In this document: piece by piece, positions 25,973 through 34,299 of the stretch
Layout: each line of letters begins with the position of its first letter
How positions within the stretch are numbered: position 1 is the first letter of the stretch
DNA from: Amycolatopsis deserti
Lineage (GTDB): Bacteria; Actinomycetota; Actinomycetes; Mycobacteriales; Pseudonocardiaceae
Reading direction: 5' to 3'
Length of the DNA stretch: 64,000 nt
NCBI RefSeq assembly: GCF_014653945.1
Contig: NZ_BNAU01000002.1
Location: 615,914 to 679,913, forward strand
Translations under genes and position numbers: made by a program
Notes under the pieces: model-generated
Seen by the model: the letters and a program-made list of their open reading frames with translations, nothing else
Databases searched by the model: none
Told to the model about the DNA's origin: nothing

Positions 25973-26317
25973 GTGACGAACCTGAAAGTGGAGTGGGCAT
26001 ACCGCTCCGACGCGCTCGTCGTGACCGTGACGGGTGAAATCGACGCCGGCACCGTCGTCCACCTGCGCGACGGCCTGGAAGCGGCCCGCGCGGGCGCGCC
26101 GGTGCCCCCGCCGCGCGCCGTGGTGCTCGACCTGCAGCAGGTCGGCTTCCTCGACTCGGGCGGGCTCGCGCTGCTGGTCGAGCTGTCCCACGAGTGCGAG
26201 GCCGCCGGGCAGGAGCTGTCCCTGGTCTGCACGAACCGCGCGGTGCGGCGGCCCCTCGAGCTGACCGGCCTGGACCGGGTCTTCACGATCACCGGCGCGG
26301 TCCCGCCCGCGGCCTGA
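25973..26317 (+). CDS. STAS-domain anti-sigma factor antagonist
   Basis: This 114-residue protein has a single STAS fold: ALVVTVTGEIDAGTVVHLRDGL, then VVLDLQQVGFLDSGGLALLVELSHEC with the conserved Ser (LDSGG) that anti-sigma kinases phosphorylate in SpoIIAA-like proteins. AGGAGGT lies four bases before the GTG at 25973. It is likely part of a partner-switching stress circuit; no kinase or sigma gene is adjacent. It stands between two GAF-ANTAR genes transcribed from the opposite strand. Confidence 0.9.
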   Translation: MTNLKVEWAYRSDALVVTVTGEIDAGTVVHLRDGLEAARAGAPVPPPRAVVLDLQQVGFLDSGGLALLVELSHECEAAGQELSLVCTNRAVRRPLELTGLDRVFTITGAVPPAA

Positions 26318-26321
26318 CGCC

Positions 26322-27077
26322 TCAGTCCGGCAGGCTGCCGTCCGGGTCCACCTCGTGGCCGGAGTGCTCGGCGACGAACCGCGCCGAAATGGTGTGCAGC
26401 TTGACGTTCTCCCGCTGCGACTGCCCCACCAGCAGCCGGAAGGCCTCGTCCGCGCTGATCCGTCTGGCCGCCATGAGGATGCCCTTGGCCTGCTCGATGA
26501 CCCCGCGCGTGCGCATGGCGGCACGCAGCTGCCGCACCTGCTCCTGGGTGCGCAGCGCGCGTCTGGACAGGTGCAGCACCGTGTCGACCACCGTCGCGTA
26601 CAGCTCCAGGTACTTCTGGTCGACGTCGCGGAACCCGTGCTCGCCGAACCCGAACAGGTTGATCGCGCCCATCGCCTCGTCGCGCACCTGCAGCGGCGAC
26701 GCCAGGTAGCTCGCCACGCCGTGCCCGGCGGCGACCTCGGAAAAGCGGGGCCACAACTGCCGCGCCGTGCCCACCTCGACCCGGACCACCTGGCCGGTGC
26801 GCGCTGCGCGCAGGCACGGACCGTCGTCCTCGGCGTACTGGGCCTCGTCGATCCACGCGGCGCGGTCGTCGGTCGAGGCGACCGACCGCGCGCCCGAACC
26901 GTCGAGCACCGTGATCGACGCCATGTCGGCCCCGGGCACCACGCGCACGACCTGCTCGCACACCACGCGCAGCAGCACGCCGAAATCGTCGGTGTTCCCG
27001 ACCGTGCCGGCCAGTTCCTCGAGAGCACGGGTCACCTCGTCGAGGTGCTCGAGCTGGCCTGCCGCACCGTCGCTCAT
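26322..27077 (-). CDS. GAF and ANTAR domain-containing protein (second)
   Basis: This 251-residue protein has a GAF domain at about residues 25-170 (VVPGADMASITVLDG, YLASPLQVRDEAMGAINLFG) and an ANTAR domain at about 185-240 (AMRTRGVIEQAKGILMAARRISADEAFRLLVGQSQRENVKLHTIS). It is a probable signal-responsive antiterminator. ATG at 27077 is chosen because the frame upstream is low-complexity. It converges on the STAS gene, with four bases between the stops. Confidence 0.9.
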   Translation of the reverse strand: MSDGAAGQLEHLDEVTRALEELAGTVGNTDDFGVLLRVVCEQVVRVVPGADMASITVLDGSGARSVASTDDRAAWIDEAQYAEDDGPCLRAARTGQVVRVEVGTARQLWPRFSEVAAGHGVASYLASPLQVRDEAMGAINLFGFGEHGFRDVDQKYLELYATVVDTVLHLSRRALRTQEQVRQLRAAMRTRGVIEQAKGILMAARRISADEAFRLLVGQSQRENVKLHTISARFVAEHSGHEVDPDGSLPD

Positions 27078-27362
27078 CCTGGTCGCGTCCTTCCCTACCA
27101 CTGCCGGAAACGGGGGCGAGCGACCAGTGATGACAGCACCGGGCCCGCACCCGGTCGCTGTCTGCTCAACAACCCGGCCGATATTACCCGGCGGCCGGAG
27201 GGGCGGGCCGCAGGACGACTTCCGCACCGCGTGGGGTGAACCGGGACACGGCGGCCTCATGCGCACGCGCGCCGCGGGAGAATCGCCGTGCCGGGATCTC
27301 GCGCCGGGGGAACTCGCTCGGCATGCGCCGCGGCTGGCTCCCCCGCCCCGGACGCCGCCTGC
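27078..27362. other. Intergenic region without a recognisable feature
   Basis: About 285 bases between the second GAF-ANTAR gene start and the LLM gene stop hold no credible ORF, repeat array or terminator that I can see. Confidence 0.5.
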
Positions 27363-28355
27363 CTAGGCGACCGCGGTCATGGCGTTCGCGGTCAGTTCGA
27401 TCGAGCGGACCCGGTCCGCGACGTCGTGCGCGTGGTGCGCCAGGATCAGCTCGTCGGCCTGGGCGTCGGCCGCGAAGTTCTCCAGGTAGGCCCGGACCTC
27501 GTCCGGGGTGCCGACCGCGGTGTAGCGGGTCATGCCCGCCAGGCCGCGGCCGCGGGGCGAGGCCAGGAACGCGTCGATCTCCGCGTCGGTGAAGTTGGCG
27601 CCCGCCCGGCCCTGCGACAACATCGCCCGGGTGCGCGCCCGGTAGGCCACCGTGCGCTGGGCCTCGGCCTCGTCGTGGTCCTCGGCCGCGAACACGTTCG
27701 CACCGGCGATCACGTACGGCTCGGCCAGCTGCTCCGACGGCTGGAACCGCTCGCGGTACAGCGCGACGGCCTGGTGCAGCGAGTCCGGTGCGAAGTGTGA
27801 CGCGAACGCGTACGGCAACCCGAGTTGCGCGGCCAGCTGCGCGCCGAACAGGGACGAGCCCAGGATGTAGAGCGGCACCACGCCCTCGGCGCGCGGCACC
27901 GACCGCACCCCCTGCACGGTCTTGCCGCTCAGGTACGCCTGCAGCTCCAGGACGTCCTGCGGGAACGAGTCGGCGGACATCGGGTCGCGCCGCAGCGCCA
28001 CCATCGTCTGCTGGTCGCTGCCCGGCGCACGGCCGAGCCCGAGGTCGATGCGGCCGGGGAACAGCGTCTCCAGGGTGCCGAACTGCTCGGCGATCACCAG
28101 CGGCGAGTGGTTGGGCAGCATGATGCCGCCCGCGCCGAGGCGGATGGTCGAGGTGTGCTCGGCGACGTGCCCGATCACCACGCTGGTCGCGCTGGAGGCG
28201 ATGGACGCCATGTTGTGGTGCTCGGCGTACCAGACCCGCCGGTAGCCGCTGCGCTCGGCCGCCTGGGCCAGGGCCACGCTGGCCGCGAAGCTCTCGCGCG
28301 CGGTCTGGCCGGGCGCGATCGGCGCGAGATCCAGGACGGACAGTGCTGGGGACAT
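27363..28355 (-). CDS. LLM class flavin-dependent oxidoreductase (MsnO8-like)
   Basis: This 330-residue luciferase-like monooxygenase carries the group signature [23 protein letters not shown], followed by [41 protein letters not shown]. Members use reduced flavin to hydroxylate or oxidise small molecules; the substrate is unknown. ATG at 28355. It follows an ArsR-type regulator gene by 21 bases on the same strand and is probably controlled by it. Confidence 0.9.
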   Translation of the reverse strand: MSPALSVLDLAPIAPGQTARESFAASVALAQAAERSGYRRVWYAEHHNMASIASSATSVVIGHVAEHTSTIRLGAGGIMLPNHSPLVIAEQFGTLETLFPGRIDLGLGRAPGSDQQTMVALRRDPMSADSFPQDVLELQAYLSGKTVQGVRSVPRAEGVVPLYILGSSLFGAQLAAQLGLPYAFASHFAPDSLHQAVALYRERFQPSEQLAEPYVIAGANVFAAEDHDEAEAQRTVAYRARTRAMLSQGRAGANFTDAEIDAFLASPRGRGLAGMTRYTAVGTPDEVRAYLENFAADAQADELILAHHAHDVADRVRSIELTANAMTAVA

Positions 28356-28376
28356 GACGGGCTCACCTTTTCCGGG

Positions 28377-28685
28377 TCACAGGTCGCGGTGCAGTCGCTC
28401 GGTGAAGGCGCGGATGCGGTCCTCGTCGCGCCGGTAGTAGGTCCACTGGCCCTGCCGCGTGGCCAGCAGGAACCCGGCGCGCTGCAGGATGGCCAGGTGC
28501 GCCGACACGGTCGACGCCGAGGTGCCCGCCTTCCGCTGGATCAGCCCGACGCACACCCCAGGCCCGGCCGGCTCGCCGGCCACCGGGAAGTGCGCCGCCG
28601 GGTCCTTGAGCCACTCCAGGATGCGCAGCCGTGTCTCGTTCGCCAGGGCCTTGCACTCGGGAAGCACCACACCGTCCTTCGACAT
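28377..28685 (-). CDS. ArsR family helix-turn-helix regulator
   Basis: A 102-residue winged-helix protein with the ArsR/SmtB pattern: LANETRLRILEWLKDP for the first helices, then the recognition segment GTSASTVSAHLAILQRAGFLLATRQGQWTYYRRDE. Two Cys residues (Cys11 before helix 1 and Cys45) might sense metal or redox state. The ATG at 28685 lies within an inverted repeat ATTTCG-N8-CGAAAT (28684-28703), a probable autoregulatory operator. It heads a two-gene set with the LLM enzyme at 27363. Confidence 0.9.
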   Translation of the reverse strand: MSKDGVVLPECKALANETRLRILEWLKDPAAHFPVAGEPAGPGVCVGLIQRKAGTSASTVSAHLAILQRAGFLLATRQGQWTYYRRDEDRIRAFTERLHRDL

Positions 28686-28703
28686 TTCGCTAATTCCCGA
28701 AAT
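28684..28703. promoter_or_regulatory. Inverted repeat at the arsR start, probable operator
   Basis: ATTTCG and CGAAAT are separated by 8 bases and overlap the start codon of the ArsR-type gene. The position suits repression of arsR and the downstream LLM gene by the ArsR protein. Confidence 0.5.
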
Positions 28704-28734
28704 TACTCTCGCCGGAGGAGGGGCCGCACCATGA

Positions 28735-29106
28735 CGCCGCTCACGGACGGGCGCACGAGAGGCGGGAAATGGCCGGGGGTCGCGCCCTGCGCCCAGCCGC
28801 GGCAGACCAAACCGGGACAGCCCAGGGGGCGAGGCAGCGACGGCGCCGCTCACGGGCGGGCCGCCGAAGGCACGTGGGCACTCAGTCCAGGCACGCAGCC
28901 GCGACAGGGACCGCCAGCTGCGAGCAGCGAGTCGCCCGAGCAGGGCGCCGCTCACGGACGCTTCGGCCCGTGCGCGGCGTCATCGATCAGGCCAGGGCGC
29001 CCAGCCGCGGCAGACCAAACCGGGACAGCCCAGGGGGCGAGGCCGCAACGCCGCCGCTCACGGGCGCTTCGGCCCGTGAGCGGCGTCATCGATCAGGCCA
29101 GGGCGC
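28735..29106. repeat. Four degenerate ~105-bp repeats carrying the fgd 3' end and hairpin
   Basis: The sequence CGCCGCTCACGG(A/G)CG recurs near 28735, 28845, 28946 and 29052, that is every 101-110 bp. Copies at about 28946-29019 and 29052-29125 share the hairpin, TCATCGATCAGGCCAGGGCGC and beyond, so the former duplicates the last codons of fgd. A 46-base block (28790-28835) also recurs at 28997-29042. No gene is present between arsR and fgd. Confidence 0.75.
29052..29085 (-). terminator. Hairpin terminator after fgd
   Basis: A perfect 14-bp stem (29052-29065 with 29072-29085) closes a 6-base GCTTCG-type loop just after the fgd stop codon at 29093. A decayed copy of this hairpin lies 106 bp further downstream. 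Confidence 0.7.
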
Positions 29107-30097
29107 GCAGCCGGGGCAGCACGTCCTCGGCGAACTGGCTCAGGAATCGCTCCTGGTCGTGGCCCGGACCGTGGAACACGAGGTGGTTCAGGCCCGCGTC
29201 CAGGTACGGCTTGATCTGCGCGACCGCCTCGTCCGGGTCCGACGCCACGATCCACCGCTTGGCGACCTGCTCGATCGGCAGCTCATCGGCCAGCCGCTCC
29301 ATCTCCTCGGCCGAGGACACGCTGTGCTTCTGCTCCGGCGTCAGCGACAGCGGCGCCCAGAACCGGGTGTTCTCCAGCGCCCGCTCCGGGTCCCGGTCGT
29401 AGGACATCTTGATCTCGATCATCTTGTCGATGCCCGCCACGTCCCGCTCCGCCGCCGCGGCACCCTCGGCGACCGCCGGCATCAGCTTGTCGGTGTAGAG
29501 CTCCATGCCCTTGCCCGAGGTGCAGATGAACCCGTCCCCGGCCCGGCCCGCGTACTTCGCCACCACCGGACCACCCGCGGCCACATACACCGGCACCGGC
29601 TGCTCCGGCCGGTCGTAGATCTTGGCGTTGACCAGGGTGTAGTACTCACCCTCGAACGACACGTTGTCGGTCGTCCACAGCTCACGCATCAACCGGATCG
29701 CCTCACGCAACCGCGCGAACCGCTCCTTGAACTCCGGCCACTCCCGCCCCGACACGGCGATCTCGTTCAGCGCCTCACCCGTGCCCACACCGAGAATCAC
29801 CCGGCCGTTCGACAACAACGACATCGTCGCGAACGCCTGTGCGATCACCGCCGGGTTGTACCGGAATGTCGGGGTCAGCACGCTCGTCCCGATCTGCACC
29901 CGGCTGGTCCGCTCGGCCACCGCCGACATCCACGACAACGCGAACGGCGCGTGCCCACCCTCGTGCCGCCACGGCAGGAAGTGGTCCGAGACCATCACCG
30001 AGTCCAGGCCCAGCTCCTCGGCCCGCACGGCGTACTCGACCAGATCCCGCGGACCGAACTGCTCCGCCGAGGCCTTGTAGCCGACTTTCAGACCCAC
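29093..30097 (-). CDS. fgd: F420-dependent glucose-6-phosphate dehydrogenase
   Basis: The enzyme oxidises glucose 6-phosphate to 6-phosphogluconolactone and reduces coenzyme F420, supplying F420H2 to F420-dependent enzymes. The 334-residue sequence follows mycobacterial Fgd closely by recall: [19 protein letters not shown] at the start, [17 protein letters not shown] around residues 36-52, [32 protein letters not shown], and [14 protein letters not shown] near the end. It shows that this organism makes F420. It lies 57 bases downstream of the acyl-CoA synthetase gene and ends in a hairpin. Confidence 0.93.
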   Translation of the reverse strand: MGLKVGYKASAEQFGPRDLVEYAVRAEELGLDSVMVSDHFLPWRHEGGHAPFALSWMSAVAERTSRVQIGTSVLTPTFRYNPAVIAQAFATMSLLSNGRVILGVGTGEALNEIAVSGREWPEFKERFARLREAIRLMRELWTTDNVSFEGEYYTLVNAKIYDRPEQPVPVYVAAGGPVVAKYAGRAGDGFICTSGKGMELYTDKLMPAVAEGAAAAERDVAGIDKMIEIKMSYDRDPERALENTRFWAPLSLTPEQKHSVSSAEEMERLADELPIEQVAKRWIVASDPDEAVAQIKPYLDAGLNHLVFHGPGHDQERFLSQFAEDVLPRLRALA

Positions 30098-30154
30098 GAT
30101 CGTCCTCCCTCACTGGTTGCTCGCCTCCAACCTACTGCGCGAGGGAGGCGCGCC

Positions 30155-31849
30155 TCAGCTCCGCAGGTCCGGGAACTGGTCGTCGCGCCACTCGGCCGGG
30201 CTGCCGGTGCCCAGCTGGTCCTCACGGGACCGCAGCTCGACGCGCCGGATCTTGCCCGAGATCGTCTTCGGTAGCTCGAAGAACTCGATCCGCCGCACCC
30301 GCTGCCACGGCGCGAGGTTCTCGCGGGCGTGCCGCAGGATCGACAGCGCGGTCTCCTTCGTCGGCTCGTGGCCGGGCGCGAGCGCGATGTAGGCCTTCGG
30401 CACGGCCAGCCGCACCGGGTCCGGCGCAGGCACGACCGCCGCCTCGGCCACGGCCGGGTGCTCGATCAGGACCGACTCCAGCTCGAACGGGCTGATCTTG
30501 TAGTCGCTGGCCTTGAACACGTCGTCGGTGCGGCCGATGTAGGTGATGTAGCCGTCCGCGTCGATCGTGGCGACGTCACCCGTGTGGTAGAACCCGCCGT
30601 CCATGGCCTCGGCGTTGCGCTCGGGGTCGCCGCGGTAGCCGGTCATCAGGTTCACCGGCGACCGCGACAGGTCCAGGCAGATCTCGCCCTCACCCGGACC
30701 GGTCAGCGGCTGCCCGCTCGCCGGGTCGACCAGCACGACCGGCACCCCGGGCAGGGCGCGGCCCATCGACCCCGCCTTGACGGCCGAGCCGGGCGTGTTG
30801 CCGACCTGCGCGGTGGTCTCGGTCTGCCCGAAACCGTCCCGGATCGTCAGCCCCCACGCGCGCTGGACCTGCCCGATCACCTCCGGGTTGAGCGGCTCGC
30901 CCGCCCCGATGACCTCCCGCAGCGCGGCCGGGCGCTCGCCGAGGTCGGCGTTGATCAGCATCCGCCACACCGTCGGCGGCGCGCAGAACGAGCTGACCTC
31001 CCGCGCCCGCAGCTGCTCCAGCAACGCGGCGGCGTCGAAGCGGCGGTAGTTGTAGACGAAGATCGTGGCCTCGGCGATCCACGGCGCGAAGAAGCACGAC
31101 CACGCGTGCTTGGCCCAGCCCGGCGAGGAGATGTTGAGGTGCACGTCGCCCGGCCGCAATCCAAGGAAGTACATTGTGGACAAATGTCCGACCGGGTAGG
31201 ACACCTGGGTGTGCTCCACCAGCTTCGGCCGGGACGTGGTGCCCGAGGTGAAGTACAGCAGCAGTGGGTCGCCGGGCGCGGTCCCGGGGTGCTCCGAGGG
31301 CACGTGCGGCAGGTCCGCGGCGGCGCGCAGGTCGGCCCAGCCGTCGGCCTCGCCCACGCTGATCCGGGTGTAATCGCCGGGCACGTCGGCGAACTTGGCG
31401 GTGTCGGCGGCGTTGCAGATGACGAACTTCGCGCCGCTGCGGGCGATCCGGTCGGTCAGGTCGGCGGGGCCGACCGCGCTCGTGGTCGGCAGGATCACCG
31501 CGCCCAGCTTCATGATCGCCAGCATCGACTCCCACAGCTCGACCTGGTTGCCGAGCATCAGCAGCACCGGATCGCCGCGGCGCACGCCCCGCTCGCGCAG
31601 CCACGCGGCCAGCCGGTCCGAGGCTCGGGACATCTCCGCGAAGGACCGCTGCGTGGTGGACCCGTCCTCTTCGGCGATCACCAGCGCCGGGCGGTCGTTG
31701 TCCCGGGCGATCGCGTCGAACCAGTCCACCGCCCAGTTGAACCGCTCCCCCAGCTCGGGCCAGCGGAACTCGGCCACGGCACGGGCGTGGTCCTCCCGCA
31801 GCGCCACCAGTTGGTCCCTGCTCGCACGGTAGGCATCGGTCGCGTTCAC
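30155..31849 (-). CDS. AMP-binding acyl-CoA synthetase (acetyl-CoA synthetase-like)
   Basis: This 564-residue ligase should activate a carboxylic acid with ATP and join it to CoA. The ATP-binding loop is YFTSGTTSRPK, followed by the adenylate motif DGFGQTETT, the GFYHTGDVATIDADGYITYIGR hinge region and the C-terminal catalytic Lys in PKTISGKIRR. GTG at 31849 has AAGGA 8 bases upstream. It is divergent from an MHS transporter; the region between contains a palindrome like the one at the LuxR gene, so acid uptake and activation may be regulated together. The exact acid is unknown. Confidence 0.9.
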   Translation of the reverse strand: MNATDAYRASRDQLVALREDHARAVAEFRWPELGERFNWAVDWFDAIARDNDRPALVIAEEDGSTTQRSFAEMSRASDRLAAWLRERGVRRGDPVLLMLGNQVELWESMLAIMKLGAVILPTTSAVGPADLTDRIARSGAKFVICNAADTAKFADVPGDYTRISVGEADGWADLRAAADLPHVPSEHPGTAPGDPLLLYFTSGTTSRPKLVEHTQVSYPVGHLSTMYFLGLRPGDVHLNISSPGWAKHAWSCFFAPWIAEATIFVYNYRRFDAAALLEQLRAREVSSFCAPPTVWRMLINADLGERPAALREVIGAGEPLNPEVIGQVQRAWGLTIRDGFGQTETTAQVGNTPGSAVKAGSMGRALPGVPVVLVDPASGQPLTGPGEGEICLDLSRSPVNLMTGYRGDPERNAEAMDGGFYHTGDVATIDADGYITYIGRTDDVFKASDYKISPFELESVLIEHPAVAEAAVVPAPDPVRLAVPKAYIALAPGHEPTKETALSILRHARENLAPWQRVRRIEFFELPKTISGKIRRVELRSREDQLGTGSPAEWRDDQFPDLRS

Positions 31850-31907
31850 CGCATGTGTCCTTTCGTTCCGGGCTGCCCGACATGATGCCGCCGGCCGCCG
31901 CCGGGGC

Positions 31908-31929
31908 GATACCCACGGATGGGGGTAGC
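31908..31929. promoter_or_regulatory. Imperfect palindrome between acyl-CoA synthetase and MHS transporter genes
   Basis: The 22-base site matches the perfect palindrome at 34269-34290 at 17 positions, including the full GGGGGTAGC right arm. It lies in the divergent intergenic region 31850-31989. The LuxR-type regulator at 33373-34182 is the likely shared ligand. Confidence 0.55.
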
Positions 31930-31989
31930 GCCCGGTTTGTCCATACCGGACCATTCCTGCCCATCAGACCTCAACGACGAGGAGAACCC

Positions 31990-33321
31990 GTGTCGAGCCA
32001 GACCCCGGCGGTCCCGATGCGCAAGGTGGCCGTGGCCAGTTGCGTCGGGACGACGATCGAGTACTACGACTTCTTCATCTACGGCACCGCCGCCGCGCTG
32101 GTGTTCCCGAAGGTGTTCTTCCCCGCGCTGGGCGCCACCGCCGGGACCGTGGCCTCGTTCGCCACCTTCGCCGTCGCGTTCGTCGCCCGGCCGGTCGGCG
32201 CGATCCTCTTCGGACACTTCGGCGACCGGATCGGCCGCAAGCGCACCCTGATCTCCACGCTGCTGCTGATGGGCATCGCCACAGTCCTCATCGGACTGCT
32301 GCCCGGCGCGGCGACGATCGGGGTGGCCGCGCCGATCATCCTGGTCGTGCTGCGGTTCTCGCAGGGGCTCGCGGTCGGCGGTGAGTGGGCCGGGGCGACC
32401 CTGCTGACCGCGGAATACGCACCGCCCGCCAAACGCGGCCTGTACGCGGTGTTCCCCCAGCTCGGCCCGGCGATCGCGTTCGCGCTGTCCAGCGGCACGT
32501 TCCTGGTGACCAACCTGGTGATGGGCGACGCGGACGCCGCGTTCCTGGACTACGGGTGGCGGGTGCCGTTCCTGGTGAGCATCCTGCTGGTGGCCGTCGG
32601 GTTCTACGTGCGGATGAGCATCGCGGAGACCCCGGCCTTCGTCGCCGCGGGCGGCAGCACCGGCCTGGACCGCCCGAAGCGGCTGCCGTTCCTGGAGGCG
32701 GTGCGCAAGCAGCCGCGGGAGATCCTGCTGTCGGCCGGTTCGCTGACGATGCTGTTCGCGTTCTTCTACATGGGCACGACCTACCTGACCAGCTACGGCA
32801 CCAGCAAGACCGGGGCCGGGCTCACGCGGCCGGTGGTGCTGGGCATCGGCATCGCGGCGGCGGTCGTGTTCGGCATAGTCATCGTGGTCGCCGGGGTGCT
32901 GTCGGACCGGCTCGGCAGGCGCCGGGTCATCGTGTACTCGTCCGCCCTGGGTGTGGTGTGGTCGCTGGTGCTGTTCCCGTTGCTGGACACCGGCAGCCCG
33001 GTCGCGTTCGGCATCGGCGTCGTGGGCACGCTGGTGATCTTCGCGGTGGCCTACGGGCCGGCCGGGTCGTTCCTGCCGGAGCTGTTCCGGACCCGCTTCC
33101 GCTACACCGGCGCCGGGCTGGGCTACAACCTGGCGGGGGTGCTCGGCGGGGCGATCCCGCCGCTGGTGGCGCCCAACCTGACCGCGAGCTTCGGCAGCAT
33201 CGCGGTGGGCGTGATGCTCGCGGTGACCGGGCTGATCTCGCTGGCCTCCACGCTGGCGCTGAAGGAAACCCGCGGCACCGTGATGACGGCCGAGCAGGCC
33301 AGCGAACCGACCGCGGCCTGA
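31990..33321 (+). CDS. MHS-family MFS transporter
   Basis: This is a 12-helix proton symporter of the metabolite:H+ symport group, 443 residues. Typical motifs are VGTTIEYYDFFIYGTAAAL in helix 1, the loop FGHFGDRIGRKRTL between helices 2 and 3, and AVGGEWAGATLLTAEYAP in helix 5. Such carriers move organic acids, betaines or shikimate-like compounds. GAGGAG precedes the GTG at 31990. Divergence from an acyl-CoA synthetase suggests import of a carboxylic acid that is then activated. Confidence 0.92.
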   Translation: MSSQTPAVPMRKVAVASCVGTTIEYYDFFIYGTAAALVFPKVFFPALGATAGTVASFATFAVAFVARPVGAILFGHFGDRIGRKRTLISTLLLMGIATVLIGLLPGAATIGVAAPIILVVLRFSQGLAVGGEWAGATLLTAEYAPPAKRGLYAVFPQLGPAIAFALSSGTFLVTNLVMGDADAAFLDYGWRVPFLVSILLVAVGFYVRMSIAETPAFVAAGGSTGLDRPKRLPFLEAVRKQPREILLSAGSLTMLFAFFYMGTTYLTSYGTSKTGAGLTRPVVLGIGIAAAVVFGIVIVVAGVLSDRLGRRRVIVYSSALGVVWSLVLFPLLDTGSPVAFGIGVVGTLVIFAVAYGPAGSFLPELFRTRFRYTGAGLGYNLAGVLGGAIPPLVAPNLTASFGSIAVGVMLAVTGLISLASTLALKETRGTVMTAEQASEPTAA

Positions 33322-33331
33322 GCACGGGGAA

Positions 33332-33367
33332 AGCCGGTGGCGCCGTCGCGGTGCCACCGGCTCTTTT
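33332..33367. terminator. Bidirectional terminator between MHS transporter and LuxR gene
   Basis: AGCCGGTGGC (33332-33341) pairs with GCCACCGGCT (33353-33362), followed by CTTTT; A-rich bases on the left make it work for the convergent luxR gene as well. Outer GCACGG/CCGTGC bases extend the pairing. Confidence 0.85.
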
Positions 33368-33372
33368 CCGTG

Positions 33373-34182
33373 CTAGGGCAGCAGCATCAGGCGGCGCGCC
33401 TTGACGACGGCCTCGTGGCGGGTGTGGGCGTCCAGCTTGCGCATGACCGAACCCAGGTAGGCCTTCACGGTCTCCCGCGACAGCGACAGCCGCTCGGCGA
33501 CCTCGCCGTTGGTGCAGCCGAGGGCGACCTGGGCGAGCACGTCGGTCTCCCGGGTGGACAGCCGCACCTGCGGGCCCCGCACCGGTTTGCCCTCGCCGAG
33601 TTCGACGAGCCGTTGCGCGGCCGCGTAGATCCGGCGGCGCGCTTCCGGGTCCGGCAGGGCTCCGGCGATGGCCCGCAGCTCGGAGTGCACCGACCGCAGC
33701 TCCTCGCGGGTGGCGGCCGGGGACAGCGATTCCAGGCGGGCGGTCAGCGCGTCGCGCTCGCTCAGCTCGCGGGCCAGCCGCTTGCCGGACTCCATGAGCG
33801 CGTCCCGGACGCGGTCGCCGAACGTCACCGGCCGCCGCACCGCCCCGTACAGCACGCCGCGGCACCGGCCGCCGGCCCGCACCGGCACGGCGATGATCGA
33901 CGCCAGCCCCTCGGCGAGCACCGGGCGGTCGTAGTCGTGGGTGATGGTGCGGGCGCTGCCGTAGTCGCTCACCGCGATCGGATGGCCCTGCATCAGCACG
34001 CGGCCGCCCAGGCCGGCGCCCGGCAGGACGTCCAGGTTGTGCAGCGCGCTGGTGCGGGTGCCGACGAAGCCGGACAACCGCAGCCGCCCGTCGATCACCT
34101 CGCCACCGAACACCACGGGCAGCCCCGCCGCGCGGGCGGCGCCCGCCAACTCCCCATGCAGCACCGAGCGGGCGTCAGACAT
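33373..34182 (-). CDS. GAF-domain LuxR family transcriptional regulator
   Basis: This 269-residue regulator has an N-terminal GAF-like sensor (about residues 10-140, with VLPGAGLGGRVLMQGHPIAVSDY and IIAVPVRAGGRCRGVLYGAV) and a C-terminal LuxR helix-turn-helix (about 208-262: LSTRETDVLAQVALGCTNGEVAERLSLSRETVKAYLGSVMRKL). ATG at 34182 follows AGGAGGAC. A perfect 10+10 bp palindrome lies in the intergenic region to its right, and a close copy lies at the acyl-CoA synthetase/MHS promoter, so it probably regulates that pair and itself. Confidence 0.88.
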   Translation of the reverse strand: MSDARSVLHGELAGAARAAGLPVVFGGEVIDGRLRLSGFVGTRTSALHNLDVLPGAGLGGRVLMQGHPIAVSDYGSARTITHDYDRPVLAEGLASIIAVPVRAGGRCRGVLYGAVRRPVTFGDRVRDALMESGKRLARELSERDALTARLESLSPAATREELRSVHSELRAIAGALPDPEARRRIYAAAQRLVELGEGKPVRGPQVRLSTRETDVLAQVALGCTNGEVAERLSLSRETVKAYLGSVMRKLDAHTRHEAVVKARRLMLLP

Positions 34183-34268
34183 CGGCGTCCGTCCTCCTCG
34201 CACCACATCATCGTCGGTCGCACCACGGTACCCGCGTGACCAGGGCACGTCGACTCCCCGGCGAGGCC

Positions 34269-34290
34269 GCTACCCCCGTCCGGGGGTAGC
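34269..34290. promoter_or_regulatory. Perfect TACCCCC palindrome upstream of luxR
   Basis: GCTACCCCCG (34269-34278) and CGGGGGTAGC (34281-34290) are exact inverted copies around two bases. The site lies 87-108 bases upstream of the luxR-type start, between it and the transketolase stop codon. It is related to 31908-31929. Confidence 0.65.
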
Positions 34291-34299
34291 GCACGGCGT

